Below, in pieces: positions 33,001 through 44,197 of a stretch of DNA of 64,000 nucleotides. The notes below the pieces were generated by a model. The model was not told the origin of the DNA. It made no database searches and saw nothing but the letters and a program-made list of their open reading frames with translations. The position numbers and the translations under genes were made by a program. Origin of the DNA: Echria macrotheca (taxonomy: Eukaryota; Ascomycota; Sordariomycetes; Sordariales; Schizotheciaceae); NCBI GenBank assembly GCA_030411725.1, contig MU839831.1, positions 62,001 to 126,000 on the forward strand, read 5' to 3'. Position 1 is the first letter of the stretch. Each line of letters opens with the position of its first letter.

Positions 33001-33398
33001 GATTCAAGCAGCCGTTGGTGGGTACGCATCCGCCTCTCAAGCTTCTCGAGGCGGCCGACTCGGAATTTGGCTTGGACGCCCCTGAAGGCAGACGTTACCA
33101 CGCTGCCCTTAGCTGAAGGGAAGGACGTTTTGGCAATCTCAACCCTCAGCTCAGCGGCTGCCCTCAGGCAGTCTTGTGCAATCTCTACCACTCGCCTCTC
33201 ATCTTCGTTCGAAGGCCCCGTGGGCAATGAAGCGCTGAGACTCGAGCATAGTTGACAGAACCGATCAACGACCGCCGCAGCATTCGGATGGGCAGAGCCT
33301 TGGCTGAAGACGTTCTTGAAGAGAGATACGGTTTCAATAGTAAACGAAATTGTCTGCATCACATTGCAAGCAAGTGAAAAGGCAGCAAGGGCCTCCAT
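30064..33398 (-). CDS. NACHT-domain STAND receptor (fungal NLR-like), copy 2
   Basis: Exons 33398-32980 and 32893-30064, joined by an 86-nt GTATGC...GACAG intron with a CTGAC branch site, encode 1082 residues. Residues 1-139 form a helical domain (MEALAAFSLACNVMQTISFT). A helical linker follows (about 141-215), then the NACHT NTPase with Walker A GKAGSGKST near 322 and Walker B VFVFVDGLDE near 420. The post-NACHT segment IHFVHRSAYEFF parallels the first NACHT protein. No C-terminal repeats are recognisable, though the last 500 residues are helical-looking and could hide degenerate ones. The 3' end converges on the NmrA-like gene with about 110 bp between stop codons. A recognition or cell-death role is inferred from the family only. 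Confidence 0.86.
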
Positions 33399-34050
33399 TT
33401 TCGGGACTCAACACGCCTCCCCGCGAGGACAACGACAGCGTGAACGCAGAATGATAGCGACCGCCATGTCCATCACGACCAAGTTCAGGGTGCCCCGGTT
33501 GATGCACCGCCCTGTCGACTGCAGCCTGAGCCGCTGTAACTATCGCAGTGTAGGCGCCCATGGTCCTCGTGGTCGCTCATCCTGGCCGCGGGGCCAACGG
33601 TCCAATGAATGCTGGCCATTGGCGGTTCGCAGCTTCTGGGTGGGTTGCGCAGCCGGCGGCACAAACGTCGCTCTGTTGCTCGGTTTCAGGCTGAGTGAAC
33701 CCCGGCTGTGGAAAGGCAGATGGGGGACAATGTTTGTGGAACAGAGAACAGGGGTTGCAGCGGAGAAGGAGTGTCAGGAGAAACTATGCACCTAACCAGT
33801 GTATGTAGCATGTACCTAGTTAACGCGACACGCTAGCTAACAAGCTGAGCAGTTGGCCTTGCAGCTGCAAGTGACATGACAGGCTCCATCCTGTCAGCTG
33901 AACCAACCCAAACAAGAGCTCTCTCCACATCAACGTCAACAACGGATCCCGCTACACTCCACCAAAGCTCTCGCTGCCGCCGGGGCCTTACTCGCGACGA
34001 AGAAGCTATTGATGCAAAGGACAAGCTGAGATCTCGAAAGCGCGCCCGCC
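33399..34050. other. Divergent promoter region of NACHT gene 2 and the MFS transporter
   Basis: No gene is seen. It lies between the two divergent start codons. Confidence 0.5.
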
Positions 34051-35669
34051 ATGGCGTCCGCTCTGCGCGATGTCACTCCCTACCTGGTGGTGTTGCTGCT
34101 CGTCAGCACCCTGGGGCCGCTGCAATTCGGCTTCCACTTGGTAAGTCTGCCACCTCTAGATGCTTGCGCCAATAGAGGCATCGATATCCTCCAGTGCATG
34201 GAATCTGACGGCGGTCATTACAGGCAGAGCTCAATGCGCCCGCCGATGTCATTACCTGCCGAAAGAAGTCGATATCGACACTCGAGAAGATAACGGCGCT
34301 CGTTACCAAGCCGAAGCCCGATGGACCCAACGACTGTATTCCGATGGATGACGCCTCGTTTGCAGCCGTGTCAGCTATTTTTACCATCGGTGGCCTTCTC
34401 GGCGCCCTGACAGCCGGTCCGTTCACTTCCCGTCGTGGCCGGTGGCTTTCGATGCAGGTGACAGCCATATTCTACCTCGTGGGTTCAATCGTCGAAACAC
34501 TGGCACCGTCTGCCCCGCTCCTGGGTTTCGGCCGCTTTCTCACAGGTGTCGGCGCCGGTGCCAGCACAGTCATTGTCCCACTTTACATCAGCGAGGTCGC
34601 CCCGCCAGCGCAACGTGGTTTCTTTGGCGCCTTCACGCAAATCAGCATCAATGTCGGCATCTTGTTCACGCAGACGCTTGGATACTTCCTAAGTCATGAC
34701 AGCGCTTGGCGATGGATCCTCGGCTCTGGAGTCATCATTGCCCTTACCCAGGCCCTTGGTTTGTTGCTCGTTCCGGAGAGTCCGGCTTGGACAGCGACGG
34801 TCAAGGGTGATCTTGGCCATGCTCGCCGTATCCTTCAGCGGATCCGAGGGACCCATGCAAGCATTGACGGGGAAGTAGAAGCCTGGGGGAAGGGCGACGG
34901 AAAGGTTGCGAGTGAGGAAGAAGGACTACTCGCCAGAGACGACAATGCCACCTCCGAGGCTGCACTCACCCCCTTATCACCACAGCCTAGTGCTTCGCAG
35001 GCTGAGCCGAAACACATGGGGTTCGCCCAAGTGGTCCGCGACCCTCTCTACCGCCCTGCTATTGTTGCCGTTGTCGGCATTATGTTCGCTCAACAGCTTT
35101 GCGGCATCAACTCGATCATCATGTACTCCGTGTCACTCCTCCAGGACCTTCTTCCCACCAGCTCTGCCCTCTTGACCATTATCATCTCCATCATCAATCT
35201 GGCCACAACAATGGCAGCCTCGCCCCTCCCAGACAGGCTCGGCCGGAAAAGGTGCATCCTCATCTCCATTATCGGCCAGGGCACCAGCTCCCTTGCGCTT
35301 GCACTGTCTATCTTGTTTGGTGTAAAGATTCTGTCCGCTATCGCCGTCCTTCTCTTCGTTGCCCTCTTCGCTGTCGGTCTTGGTCCCGTCCCATTCATTC
35401 TGGCATCCGAGCTCGTTGGACCCGAGGCGGTGGGCGCAACGCAATCTTGGGCTCTCGGAGCAAACTACGCCGCGACTTTCCTGGTTGCTTACCTGTTCCC
35501 CATCGTCAACACGGCACTAAACAACGCGCTCGGCGGGGCCGGTTGGGTCTACTTTTTGTTCGCAGGCTTCGCTCTTATCTTCACCGGTTTCATTGCACGG
35601 AATGTTCCCGAGACACTGGGCAAGAAAGATGCCGATGAAGTTTGGGGCCGGGTGAGACGGGTCGACTGA
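34051..35669 (+). CDS. MFS sugar porter (VPS73-like)
   Basis: Exons 34051-34140 and 34224-35669 (83-nt intron, donor GTAAGT, acceptor TACAG) give 511 residues. It has twelve hydrophobic helices of the sugar porter family: first helix LVVLLLVSTLGPLQFGFHL, the loop TSRRGRW after TM2, GRFLTGVGAGASTVIVPLYISEVAP, QQLCGINSIIMYS and the repeat-half motif DRLGRKR, then VPETLGKK at the end. The junction HLAELNAP matches the vacuolar sugar-porter-like branch that includes yeast VPS73. Transport of hexose across plasma or vacuolar membrane is likely; the substrate is not resolved. The stop codon lies 43 bp from the opposite-strand racemase stop. Confidence 0.92.
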
Positions 35670-35712
35670 TGATTTGTTTCGGAGCCGCTACAATCCTAGG
35701 CAACTACGTACC

Positions 35713-36569
35713 CTACGAGCGATATGCGGACTGGAACATGTCCTTATTGCGTACCGTCTGCTCCAACAGGCCGACACCGGCTTTCACGCCGTCGATGATG
35801 AAGACCTCTCCTCCACGCGCTGGCCCGTATACCTCAACGGCGGTGGAACGTATAATCTCTTCCAATCCTGCCATCCCAGCGCAACCCATGACAACGCAAT
35901 GGACGTCACCCTTTTCTAGCAGCCGTTTGGTCGCCTCCTTCAGCTTTTGGCGGACTACCTCGGGATCAATATCGCCGTGGAAGTCTCCGGCATTGAGTCC
36001 AGTGCTTTCGACGCCAGCAAACTTCGCATTCGTAGAAGTTGGGTCTGCGCCGAGGAACGTATTGACACCTTGGGTCAGGTGCTCTTCCCAGAATTTTCCT
36101 GTCGTTACGATTCCCCATTTCCGCTGCGGTTCATCCAGAAGTGCGAGAGCCGCCATGATGCTGGCTTCAAAAATGCCCGTGGTTACCAGTCGTCCGCGAG
36201 CTCCCTGGTGAACCGCCAAAGCTTGCACCAAGGGGTGGACGCTGAAGCAGGCGACAAGGACCGCGTCATAATTGGACAGTTCTCCGCTTGCCCCGAGATT
36301 CTTGAGGACGACTTGGCTGCTCACTTGGACATCGTCACCATCGTTGATGCTTGCGGGGCTCTCGGCAGGTGCAGTGTATGTATAGATCTCAGTGGACTGT
36401 TTCCATGTCAATACATTTTCAGGCGTATTCAGCCCATTGGCTTCCCACTACTTGCCTCAGACAGCTTGATCTTCCTGATCGCCTCACCCACTCCATGGGT
36501 CATGCTCTTAGACGAGTTTGGGTTCACCACGAGAATCCTCGTTGATCGCCTGAGAAAAGTGGTCGTCAT
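35713..36569 (-). CDS. Asp/Glu/hydantoin racemase family protein (DCG1-like), GC-AG intron
   Basis: Exons 36569-36456 and 36396-35713 give 265 residues. The family has two catalytic cysteines that exchange a proton at the alpha carbon; here they lie in VLVACFSVHPL and VVMGCAGMAGL. The N-terminus ILVVNPNSSKSMTHG is the usual start of the DCG1/hydantoin racemase group. The only junction that keeps the expected frame (KLSE|STEIYTYTAP) uses donor GCAAGT and acceptor AACAG, so the intron appears to be GC-AG (59 nt, TTGAC branch-like site). Yeast DCG1 is linked to allantoin metabolism; the role here is not known. The start ATG was chosen because the conserved motif begins about 12 residues later. 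Confidence 0.87.
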
Positions 36570-36992
36570 TTTGAGAATCGGTTGTATAGCACACAGTAAT
36601 AGTACAAGACTCGTAATAATCCCAACTCGAAGCTGTCTGCGTTCGCTTGTTTGTAAATCCTTCCCCTCAATCAGTTGGAAGGCCAGCGGGGACGCGAGAG
36701 GCAAGCAGTTCGGATGGATGTGCGGGGTATCACGTGGATCCACAGGTCCAGCCACAGAGGACGCTGACGCAGGCGGCAGCCCAGCTTGCCCAGCCTCAAC
36801 CCCACCATAAACGACCGCCCGCCTGCGACATCACACAACTCAAAGCTCCGGTTCGTCGAGCGACGGTAGGCAGCGAACAATCGAATATTCACTGTTCTTA
36901 GGCCATCTGCCTCCGCCTGAAGCTTCCGCGAGTACGGACACCAGCTGCGACTCAACACCCGGCGTCTCGTCTGCTTCACTGCGCTCAGCACC
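36570..36992. other. Bidirectional promoter of the racemase gene and ARP2
   Basis: A 423-bp region separates the two divergent start codons. No further gene is seen. Confidence 0.5.
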
Positions 36993-38291
36993 ATGGCATC
37001 CCCACCTCCCATTGGTAAGATGCCAACCGGTCGACGGTAGAAACAACGCGTAGCTAATGCTCGGCTCTTCTTCCAGTGCTCGATGGCGGCACCGGCTTCC
37101 TCAAAGTCGGGTATGCCGCCCAAAACTTCCCCGAATTCCAATACCCGTCGATCGTCGGCCGGCCGATCCTCCGTACCGAAGAGAAGGGAGGCTCCGACAT
37201 GGTGATCAAGGACATCATGTGCGGCGACGAAGCCGCGGCCGCGCGCACCATGTTGCAGATTAGCTACCCGATGGAGAATGGTATTGTCAAGAAGTGGGAT
37301 GATATGCAGCACCTCTGGGACTACACGTTCTTCGAGAAGCTGAAGGTCGACCCGCGCGGGCGCAAGATCCTTCTCACGGAGCCGCCGCTCAATCCTCTTA
37401 AGAATCGCGAGCAAATGTGCGAGGTCATGTTTGATCGCTATCAGTTCGGGGGGGTATACGTTGCCATCCAGGCGGTACTCGCGCTGTATGCCCAAGGTGC
37501 GCCCCTGTTCCTTCCAGATGGCACAAGTCCCAGACGGTCTTGCTTACTTCCCGCCCTCAGGTCTCAGCTCCGGTGTCGTAGTGGACTCTGGTGATGGCGT
37601 GACGCACATCGTTCCGGTTTACGAATCCGTCGTTCTTAACCATCTCACTCGTCGACTCGACGTCGCAGGACGCGATGTCACACGGAATCTCATCGCTCTC
37701 CTCCTCCGCAGGGGCTACGCGCTGAACCGAACTGCTGATTTTGAGACGGTCCGCCAGATCAAGGAAAAGCTCTGCTACGTATCTTACGACCTAGAGCTGG
37801 ATAAGAGGTTGAGCGAGGATACGACGGTGCTGGTGGAAAGCTATACCCTGCCGGACGGCCGAGTCATCCGAGTAGGATCGGAGCGCTTCGAAGCTCCCGA
37901 ATGCCTATTCCAGCCGCATCTCGTCGACTGCGACCAGCCCGGTATCGCCGAGTTCTTGTTCAATACTATCCAGTCCGCCGACGTTGATGTGCGGTCGTCG
38001 CTCTTCAAGGCTATTGTGCTATCGGGCGGCAGCAGCATGTATCCGGGTCTCCCTTCCCGCCTGGAGAAGGAGCTGAAGCAGCTGTGGCTCACGAGGGTGC
38101 TAGGGGGCAACCCGGAACGGTTGAGCAAGTTCAAGGTCAGGATAGAAGACCCGCCCCGGAGAAGACACATGGTTTTCCTTGGAGGTGCTGTGCTGGCAAA
38201 CATCATGGCCGACAAGGAGAGCATGTGGATTACGAAAAAAGAGTGGGAGGAGGAAGGGCCTAGGGTGCTGGAGAAGCTGGGCCCGCGATGA
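36993..38291 (+). CDS. arp2: Actin-related protein 2 (ARP2), Arp2/3 complex subunit
   Basis: Exons 36993-37014, 37077-37496 and 37561-38291 give 390 residues, the normal ARP2 length. ARP2 is one of the two actin-like subunits of the Arp2/3 complex, which nucleates branched actin at cortical patches. The actin fold is intact: phosphate-1 VLDGGTGFLKVGYA, PILRTEEKGG, ISYPMENGIVKKWDDM, VLALYAQGLSSGVVVDSGDG, and AIVLSGGSSMYPGL. Both introns are GT-AG (62 and 64 nt). The very short first exon (MASPPPI plus one base) is secured by the G|TG Val junction. Actin branching supports endocytosis and polarised growth in hyphae. Confidence 0.96.
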
Positions 38292-39256
38292 GAGGAGACA
38301 AGGGTTGTGCTAGCAGGCGTTATGTTGTCATAGCGGCAGACGGACGGGGCCGGAAAAGGCGAAGCGCTTCATGATTGGCAAGTCTTGAGCCTTGACATGC
38401 AAATTTTGACCGTATTCCAACTATTGTCAAAAAGAACCCTTGCGGAGTGCCAACCCACCGTAAGGGGTTCCCGGGTCTCCATCGTGAAAGACAGGGGCAG
38501 TGCCATTGCGTGGTGCCTTGGGGCTTCCAAAAAGCCCCTAGAAAACAGAATGCTCTAGGCGCAGCCCCCTATCATTACGGACAGCCAAAATGTCTTCTTG
38601 ATATGTCAACATGAAACCGGCTTTGAAGCGGGATCTGTTGGTGATATTTACCAGCCACATACCAGCCACATACCAGCCACACTGAGTGGTCCCGCACCCC
38701 AGCCACATTTTGAAGATCTGCAACATCAACTGCCAACGGCAAGAGCGATCTGACCTCCTGAGTCCGGTGGTTCGTGGCTGCGGTCTGAACTCACATTTCA
38801 CAACACAACACACACCAGGCGCATCCGAGTCGGCCTTGGATACTGACGTTTACCTGCATTCAACAGAGATTTTTTGGGAGCAAATCCAAATCCAGGGCTA
38901 TTCCCCATCACTCCTTCTCTGTCTCGCAATTCGCGTGGGCATTCGCTCCCCCCAAATTCGCCTCCGCTCATCAGCAGCCCCACCTGGTCATCCAGGCCAT
39001 CCTGACCGGGCCTGCCCAATCGTGCCAGTTCCTGTGTGTGCCGCGGGGCCATGAGGCCGCAATAGCGTCGTCAGAGTGTTTGTCTGCGATCCGCTCTCTG
39101 GGCCACACGCATCGCCGGATTGTCCGGCTGACTCGCCCAAGCAGGAAAGCCGCCGCCATCCCATCTCGACCTTCAGGCCTGGACTTGCCTTGAGCGGCGT
39201 CCTTCGGCTCCTTGGCTAGTCCCGCGGGGCCTCGGGCTGGCCTCGAAGCGATTTAA
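38292..39256. other. Intergenic region with two hairpins and a short tandem repeat
   Basis: Hairpin 1: arms 38434-38445 (GAACCCTTGCGG) and 38458-38470 (CCGTAAGGGGTTC), with one bulge and one G-U. Hairpin 2: perfect 7-bp arms 38520-38526 and 38532-38538. No gene is seen. The right end is the CDK8 promoter or leader. Confidence 0.5.
38650..38681. repeat. 11-bp tandem repeat
   Basis: The unit ACCAGCCACAT occurs about 2.9 times in perfect tandem. Function unknown. Confidence 0.85.
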
Positions 39257-40379
39257 ATGAGTCTCACCAACCCGCCGTCAGCTGCTACCGGCCCGGGCTC
39301 AGTCTCCGCTGCCAGGACGCAGACTCTGAAGCGGAGCGTGCAGGCCGCATTCGAAGGTACGAGCCGTCTTCGTCCGTCGTCGTCGTCGTCGCCCTCGTCG
39401 TCGTCGTCGGCCGCCTGTGTCCTTTTCGTCTTTCGTATCGATCCCTGCCCTGAACTACCGCTCGATACGCAATCCTTGTGATGTCGTGCATCTGCGCGGC
39501 TGTCCCTACCCGAGCGTCCGAGCTTTTCCTGCTTGCTTCTTTTTTCTCGCTTCGATATCTGCCACCTTGCTCCTGCTCTGTCCTTCTTCCACCACTCCGT
39601 CGACTCCGCGAATGAGCGCCCGAGACCCGTCATGGGGGACCGATTCCCTCCACCGGCGCACGGGCGGCCGGCTGCTCTCCCGGATGGCCTCGCTTACCCG
39701 GGTCCGGCCGGCATGCAGCACCAAACCACGTCGTTCCCTGTCCTCGGCCGCTTCGTCTCCGGAGACGGCGGTTCCGCCATGATGGGCCTTCCCGTGCCTT
39801 CCCGGCAACCGTCTGGGTATCCAGTTGGGGCCTGTCAGTTCCTCAGTCCCCCTCTCCCGTGGTCTTGCCGTCTCCAGATGAGACATATATACCGCTTGTC
39901 CCCGCACGAGCTAACGCGTCCCCGCAGATCCGGTCGACCGCAGTATTGGGCCCATCGGCTACCAGAGCAAGGTCCGTGTTACTGACAAGTACAAGGTCAT
40001 CGGCTTCATTAGCAGCGGAACGTATGGCCGTGTGTACAAAGCTCACGGCCGCCACGGCCAGCCGGGCGAGTTCGCCATCAAGAAGTTCAAGCCCGATAAG
40101 GAGGGCGAGCAGGTGTCGTACACCGGCATATCTCAGTCAGCTATCCGAGAGATGGCTCTGTGCTCCGAACTTAACCACGCGAATGTGATCAAGCTGATCG
40201 AGATAATTCTCGAGGACAAGTGCATCTTCATGGTGTTCGAGTTTGCCGAACATGATCTCCTCCAGATCATTCACCACCACACCCAGCAGCCGCGTCATCC
40301 GATACCTCCCACGACCATCAAGAGCATCATGTTTCAGCTGCTGAACGGCTGTCAGTACCTGCACACCAACTGGGTGCTG

Positions 40380-40412
<33 letters not shown>

Positions 40413-41210
40413 ACGTCGGCCGGGGAGGTCAAAATTGGCGATCTCGGTCTTGCCCGCCTCTTCAACAAGCCTCTCCACAGTCTCTACAGCGGCGATAAAG
40501 TGGTCGTGACGATATGGTACCGTGCGCCAGAGCTTCTTCTAGGAAGCAGGCACTACACGCCTGCCATTGACATGTGGGCGGTCGGGTGCATCTTTGCCGA
40601 GCTGTTGTCGCTACGCCCCATTTTCAAGGGCGAGGAGGCCAAGATGGATAGTAAGAAGACGGTCCCGTTCCAGCGGAACCAGATGCAGAAAATTGTCGAC
40701 ATCATGGGAATGCCGACGAAAGAACGATGGCCCTTGTTGACGGCGATGCAGGAGTACAACTCGTTGTCCACGCTGCAACCCCCCCTCAACGCACCACATC
40801 ATGGTCACCACCACGGTCACCATTACCAAGCCCAAAGGCAAACCGGTGGAGGGAGTCATCTTGAGAAGTGGTATTACAACACGATCAACCAACATGCCGG
40901 TGGTGCAGGACCCGCTCCCGGAGCCCAGTCGCTCCAGAGTCTCGGGCCGGAAGGCTACAAGCTGCTTGCCGGACTGCTCGAGTACGACCCCGAAAAACGT
41001 CTGACGGCCGCCACCGCACTCCGCCATCCCTTCTTTAACACTGGGGACCCGGTCAGCGCCAACTGTTTTGAGGGCCTAAAGACGGAGTACCCACATCGAA
41101 GAGTGAGCCAGGATGACAACGATATCAAGACAAGCTCGCTTCCGGGTACCAAACGGAGCGGGTTGCCCGATGATTCGCTGCGTCCTGGGAAGAGAATGAA
41201 GGAAGGATAA
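39257..41210 (+). CDS. ssn3: Cyclin-dependent kinase 8 (SSN3/SRB10), Mediator kinase module
   Basis: The catalytic exon 39928-41210 is certain: glycine loop ISSGTYGRVYKA, AIKKFKPDKEGEQ, GISQSAIREMAL (the CDK8 cyclin-contact helix), HRDLKPANIM, IGDLGLARLF, VVTIWYRAPELLLGSRHYT, and a His/Gln-rich insert (HHGHHHGHHYQAQ) near residues 300-315. CDK8 with cyclin C phosphorylates Pol II and transcription factors in the Mediator. The exon starts after CTAAC...CCCGCAG and needs one base from the exon before. I join it to 39257-39356 (MSLTNPPSAA... AAFE plus G), which ends at a good donor GTACGA in phase 1, giving 460 residues. That leaves an unusually long 571-nt intron, so an extra exon or a different start inside it remains possible. 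Confidence 0.88.
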
Positions 41211-42328
41211 GAAGTCCAACCTCCTGGGGATATGCAACCACTGGCCAAAAGCCTAGATGAGGTCCTAAATGAGACCCTCGATGAGTCTCAACTCCGAAGG
41301 GCTCATATGACCCATCTACAACGACGTCGCCGGAACCGTAAAAAACATAAATGATGGAACAGTAACATGGAAGCGTGTTTTGGCAACATGAGCAGGCGTT
41401 ATTGGTTTTGCAGTGCATCTAGTTTTGGGCGTAAACAGCATGGTTAGCGCGCATAGCGGAGGCGTCGAGGAAAGATGTAAAAGCTGGAAATGATACCCAA
41501 CAGCAGCGCGTCATGAATATTAAGTGCCGTGATTAGCTTTGCTCTCGAGAAATACTGCAACAGTGTACTTGACCTGGCGGTGTGACAATCTTGACAATAA
41601 AAAGTTATTTCGTGAAAACTAGTTTTCTTCGACTTCTAACTCGGATGCTCTCTCCACTCGGGTATTCATCTCTTCTCGCTCTCCTCTCTCGCCCCGATCT
41701 CGAAGCGGTCAAGGAAGTAAACACACCACAAACTTGACAGACCAAACTCCAACAGAGCGGAGGGAGGGAAAACAGTTCATCAACGTCAACAAGGTATATA
41801 AAGGGAAAAGAAAAACCGCAAGCCCCCAGTTCCCGTTCCCAGGAAATATTTCCTCCAAAAGACACAAACTTTCGACGACGCGCAGCTTTCGCGATGTGTG
41901 ACAAAAAGAAAAATTACAACAGAATTTGATCACACCCGTATAGATCCAAAAATAAAAATGCTTCCCCCGATATTATAAGTAACCGCCCCTCCCCCTTCCG
42001 TTCCCACTCCTGACCGTTAGAAATACCCCCATCCAAAGCGACTTGTCGTTTCGTGTTCCATCTCCCCTCTCCCCCAAGTGTTCCCCAGACAGCGATTTCG
42101 AGAGAATGCGGGGATGCGCGCTGCGTCCATTCTCGTGATCGAAGGGGGGTGTCGTCCGTGTGCTTAGAGATCCCGTCCTTGTCGTGATTCTGTCCTGGCT
42201 TGTCTTCCCCTCGAATTCCCGCCGATTTATATGCCGGAGGGAACCACACTGTCTCGAACCGCCAGTTGATACTGGTACGCCACCATCTTGTAAAATCCTC
42301 AAGGTAGCACAAACCCGCGGCTCTGCCA
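41211..42328. other. Convergent intergenic region, no gene seen
   Basis: This 1.1-kb stretch holds the 3' regions of CDK8 and of the leftward ARF-like gene. No supportable gene. Confidence 0.5.
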
Positions 42329-43138
42329 CTATTTCTTGGCCGGGAGGGCCGCCTTGGTGTGTTCCGACAGCCAGTTGAAGCCCTCGTTCAGCCCGTCTCC
42401 CCGCGTCGCCACGGTTGGTTGCACGAACCACACCTTGTCCTTGATCTTGTTGAGCTGGAGTCTCTCGGTGATCTCGAGTGGTTTCATGGCTATATCGAGA
42501 GAAAAACATGGTCAGCATTGGCCACCCAGCAAACGAGGTGGGACGAAAAGTCCCTAGGGGGTGTGACGAGCGGAAACTCGACAAAAGATACTCACCGTCA
42601 TCAAGATCCTGCTTGTTGGCCAGCACCAGAAGCAAGCAATCCCTCATTTCCCGGTCGCTGATGATTCGGTGAAGTTCCGTCCTGGCCTCGTCGATACGCG
42701 CGCGGTCTGCCGAGTCGACAACGAAGATCAGACCTTGTGTGCCTATGGGATGAAAGGTTTAGCTTCAGGCACTGGAGCAACGAGGACGAAAAGACAACAA
42801 GTCTTGCGGATCAGACCAAAAGAGCAGATATGGGATGAAGGCATAGAGACAAAAACGAAACCAAGTCAAGGCTCCATACCGCTGTAGTAATGTCTCCAGA
42901 GAGGTCTGATCTTGTCCTGGCCACCCACATCCCAAATGTTGAACTTGACATTCCTCATTGTCACGGACTCGACGTTGAAACCGACAGTCGGGATCGTCGT
43001 CACGGGGTGCGGTAGTTTGAGCTGGTACAGAATCGTCGTCTTGCCAGCGGCATCGAGCCCCAGCATCAAGATCCGAACTTCTCTTGAACCAAAAAGCTTG
43101 TGGAGCAAGCCCGAGAACCCAGACATGGAGTTTCCCAT
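42329..43138 (-). CDS. ARF6-like small GTPase
   Basis: Exons 43138-42880, 42742-42596 and 42489-42329 (introns of 137 and 106 nt) give 188 residues. The protein begins MGNSMSGF, so Gly2 can be N-myristoylated. GTPase motifs are complete: GLDAAGKTT (P-loop), TIPTVGFNVE (switch I), WDVGGQDKIRPLW (switch II), NKQDLDD, and CATR-like TVATRGDG near the end. The stretch RIISDREMRD and the overall pattern are closer to ARF6/yeast Arf3 than to ARF1. ARF6-type proteins act at the plasma membrane in endocytosis, actin and polarity. The ATG was chosen for the myristoylation site; upstream in-frame codons are not part of the family. Confidence 0.94.
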
Positions 43139-44197
43139 CTTGAAGGTGGGTTTTGTCCGCAAGGACCTCTTTTCTGTAGTCTGGAGTATCACGCGCCAAC
43201 CGAGGACGGCGGACGGAGGAGGGGGGATGGAAGCTCTTCGATCGATCGCACGAAACCCGACGGAAAGGGCAGGATGCCTCGTTCGGTATATATATAAACA
43301 GATGGATTTCGAGATCGTGGAACCGCAACAATCCCTTCGGTAGTCGGTGGGGACGTGGGCTTATCAAGGAACGGCGCACAAGCAACACAGATGTAAACAG
43401 CTTTGGCCTAGGAGAGGAAGTCAAGGTCAGCGACAAATAGAGGCCAGCATGTGGTTTGGGAAAGGAGAAAAGCCAGGAGAAAGGAGCAAAGATCCAATTG
43501 GATGCAGCGACAGTCGAGGGGGCAAGGCTGAGGTGGGAGACTCACCTTTGTGAAACGGAGAGCAACACGTTGGGGGTTCACCGGCGCGCTTCCAAACACC
43601 GAGGGACGCGATGGAAATTGCGGCTTGGCAGACGCGCTGGGTCTGTTCTCTTCCGCGGGGCTCGTCGTCGGAATCCTGTGTGCTCGAGCAGAAGAATCGC
43701 AAGCGTAAAATCCGGCGTCGTCGGGGAGCAGGCGTTTAGGGATCGAAAGGGGGTCTCTGAGCACAAGGACGACACGGACGCAGAGTTCGAAACATCAAAC
43801 CTTGTGAAGACTCAGGAGCTTGGGAGCTTCCACAATCTGCGAACCCCTGAATACCGCAGCCAATGGCAACTCGGCGCCCCCCTGCTGCATGGCTTGTGCT
43901 TTCGGTTCGAGCTGCCGCCTGTGCACAGACCAGCTCTTCACTGCCAACCAAAGCTTGTGCTCGACAAAGCCACATCTTCAAGCCACATAACTATCTTCAA
44001 CGCACGAGAACCGGTTTGTTGTTTATCATTCCCCAATGTCATTGAAGATAGGATTCTACAAGTGTATATACACCTTAGCATGCTCCCAAGAGCAGCAGCC
44101 TCCAAGACAGACAATTGCGCGAAAGCTGTTCCCCCGTCGGGCACTCCGAGTCTGAAGCGCTTGTGCCACAAAGCGACACGCCACTGACTCCATCCCA
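43139..44197. other. Upstream region of the ARF-like gene / 3' region of SGF29
   Basis: No gene is supported in about 1 kb. A rightward open frame of about 240 codons (43456-44187) shows no motif and lies antisense to the ARF promoter. Confidence 0.5.
43287..43298 (-). promoter_or_regulatory. TATA box of the ARF-like gene
   Basis: The minus strand reads TTTATATATATA, about 150 bp upstream of the ATG. Confidence 0.5.

Noticed and set aside
43456..44187. 243-codon rightward open frame between the ARF-like gene and SGF29
   Set aside because: No recognisable motif, begins in the ARF promoter region, and has no splice-supported extension.
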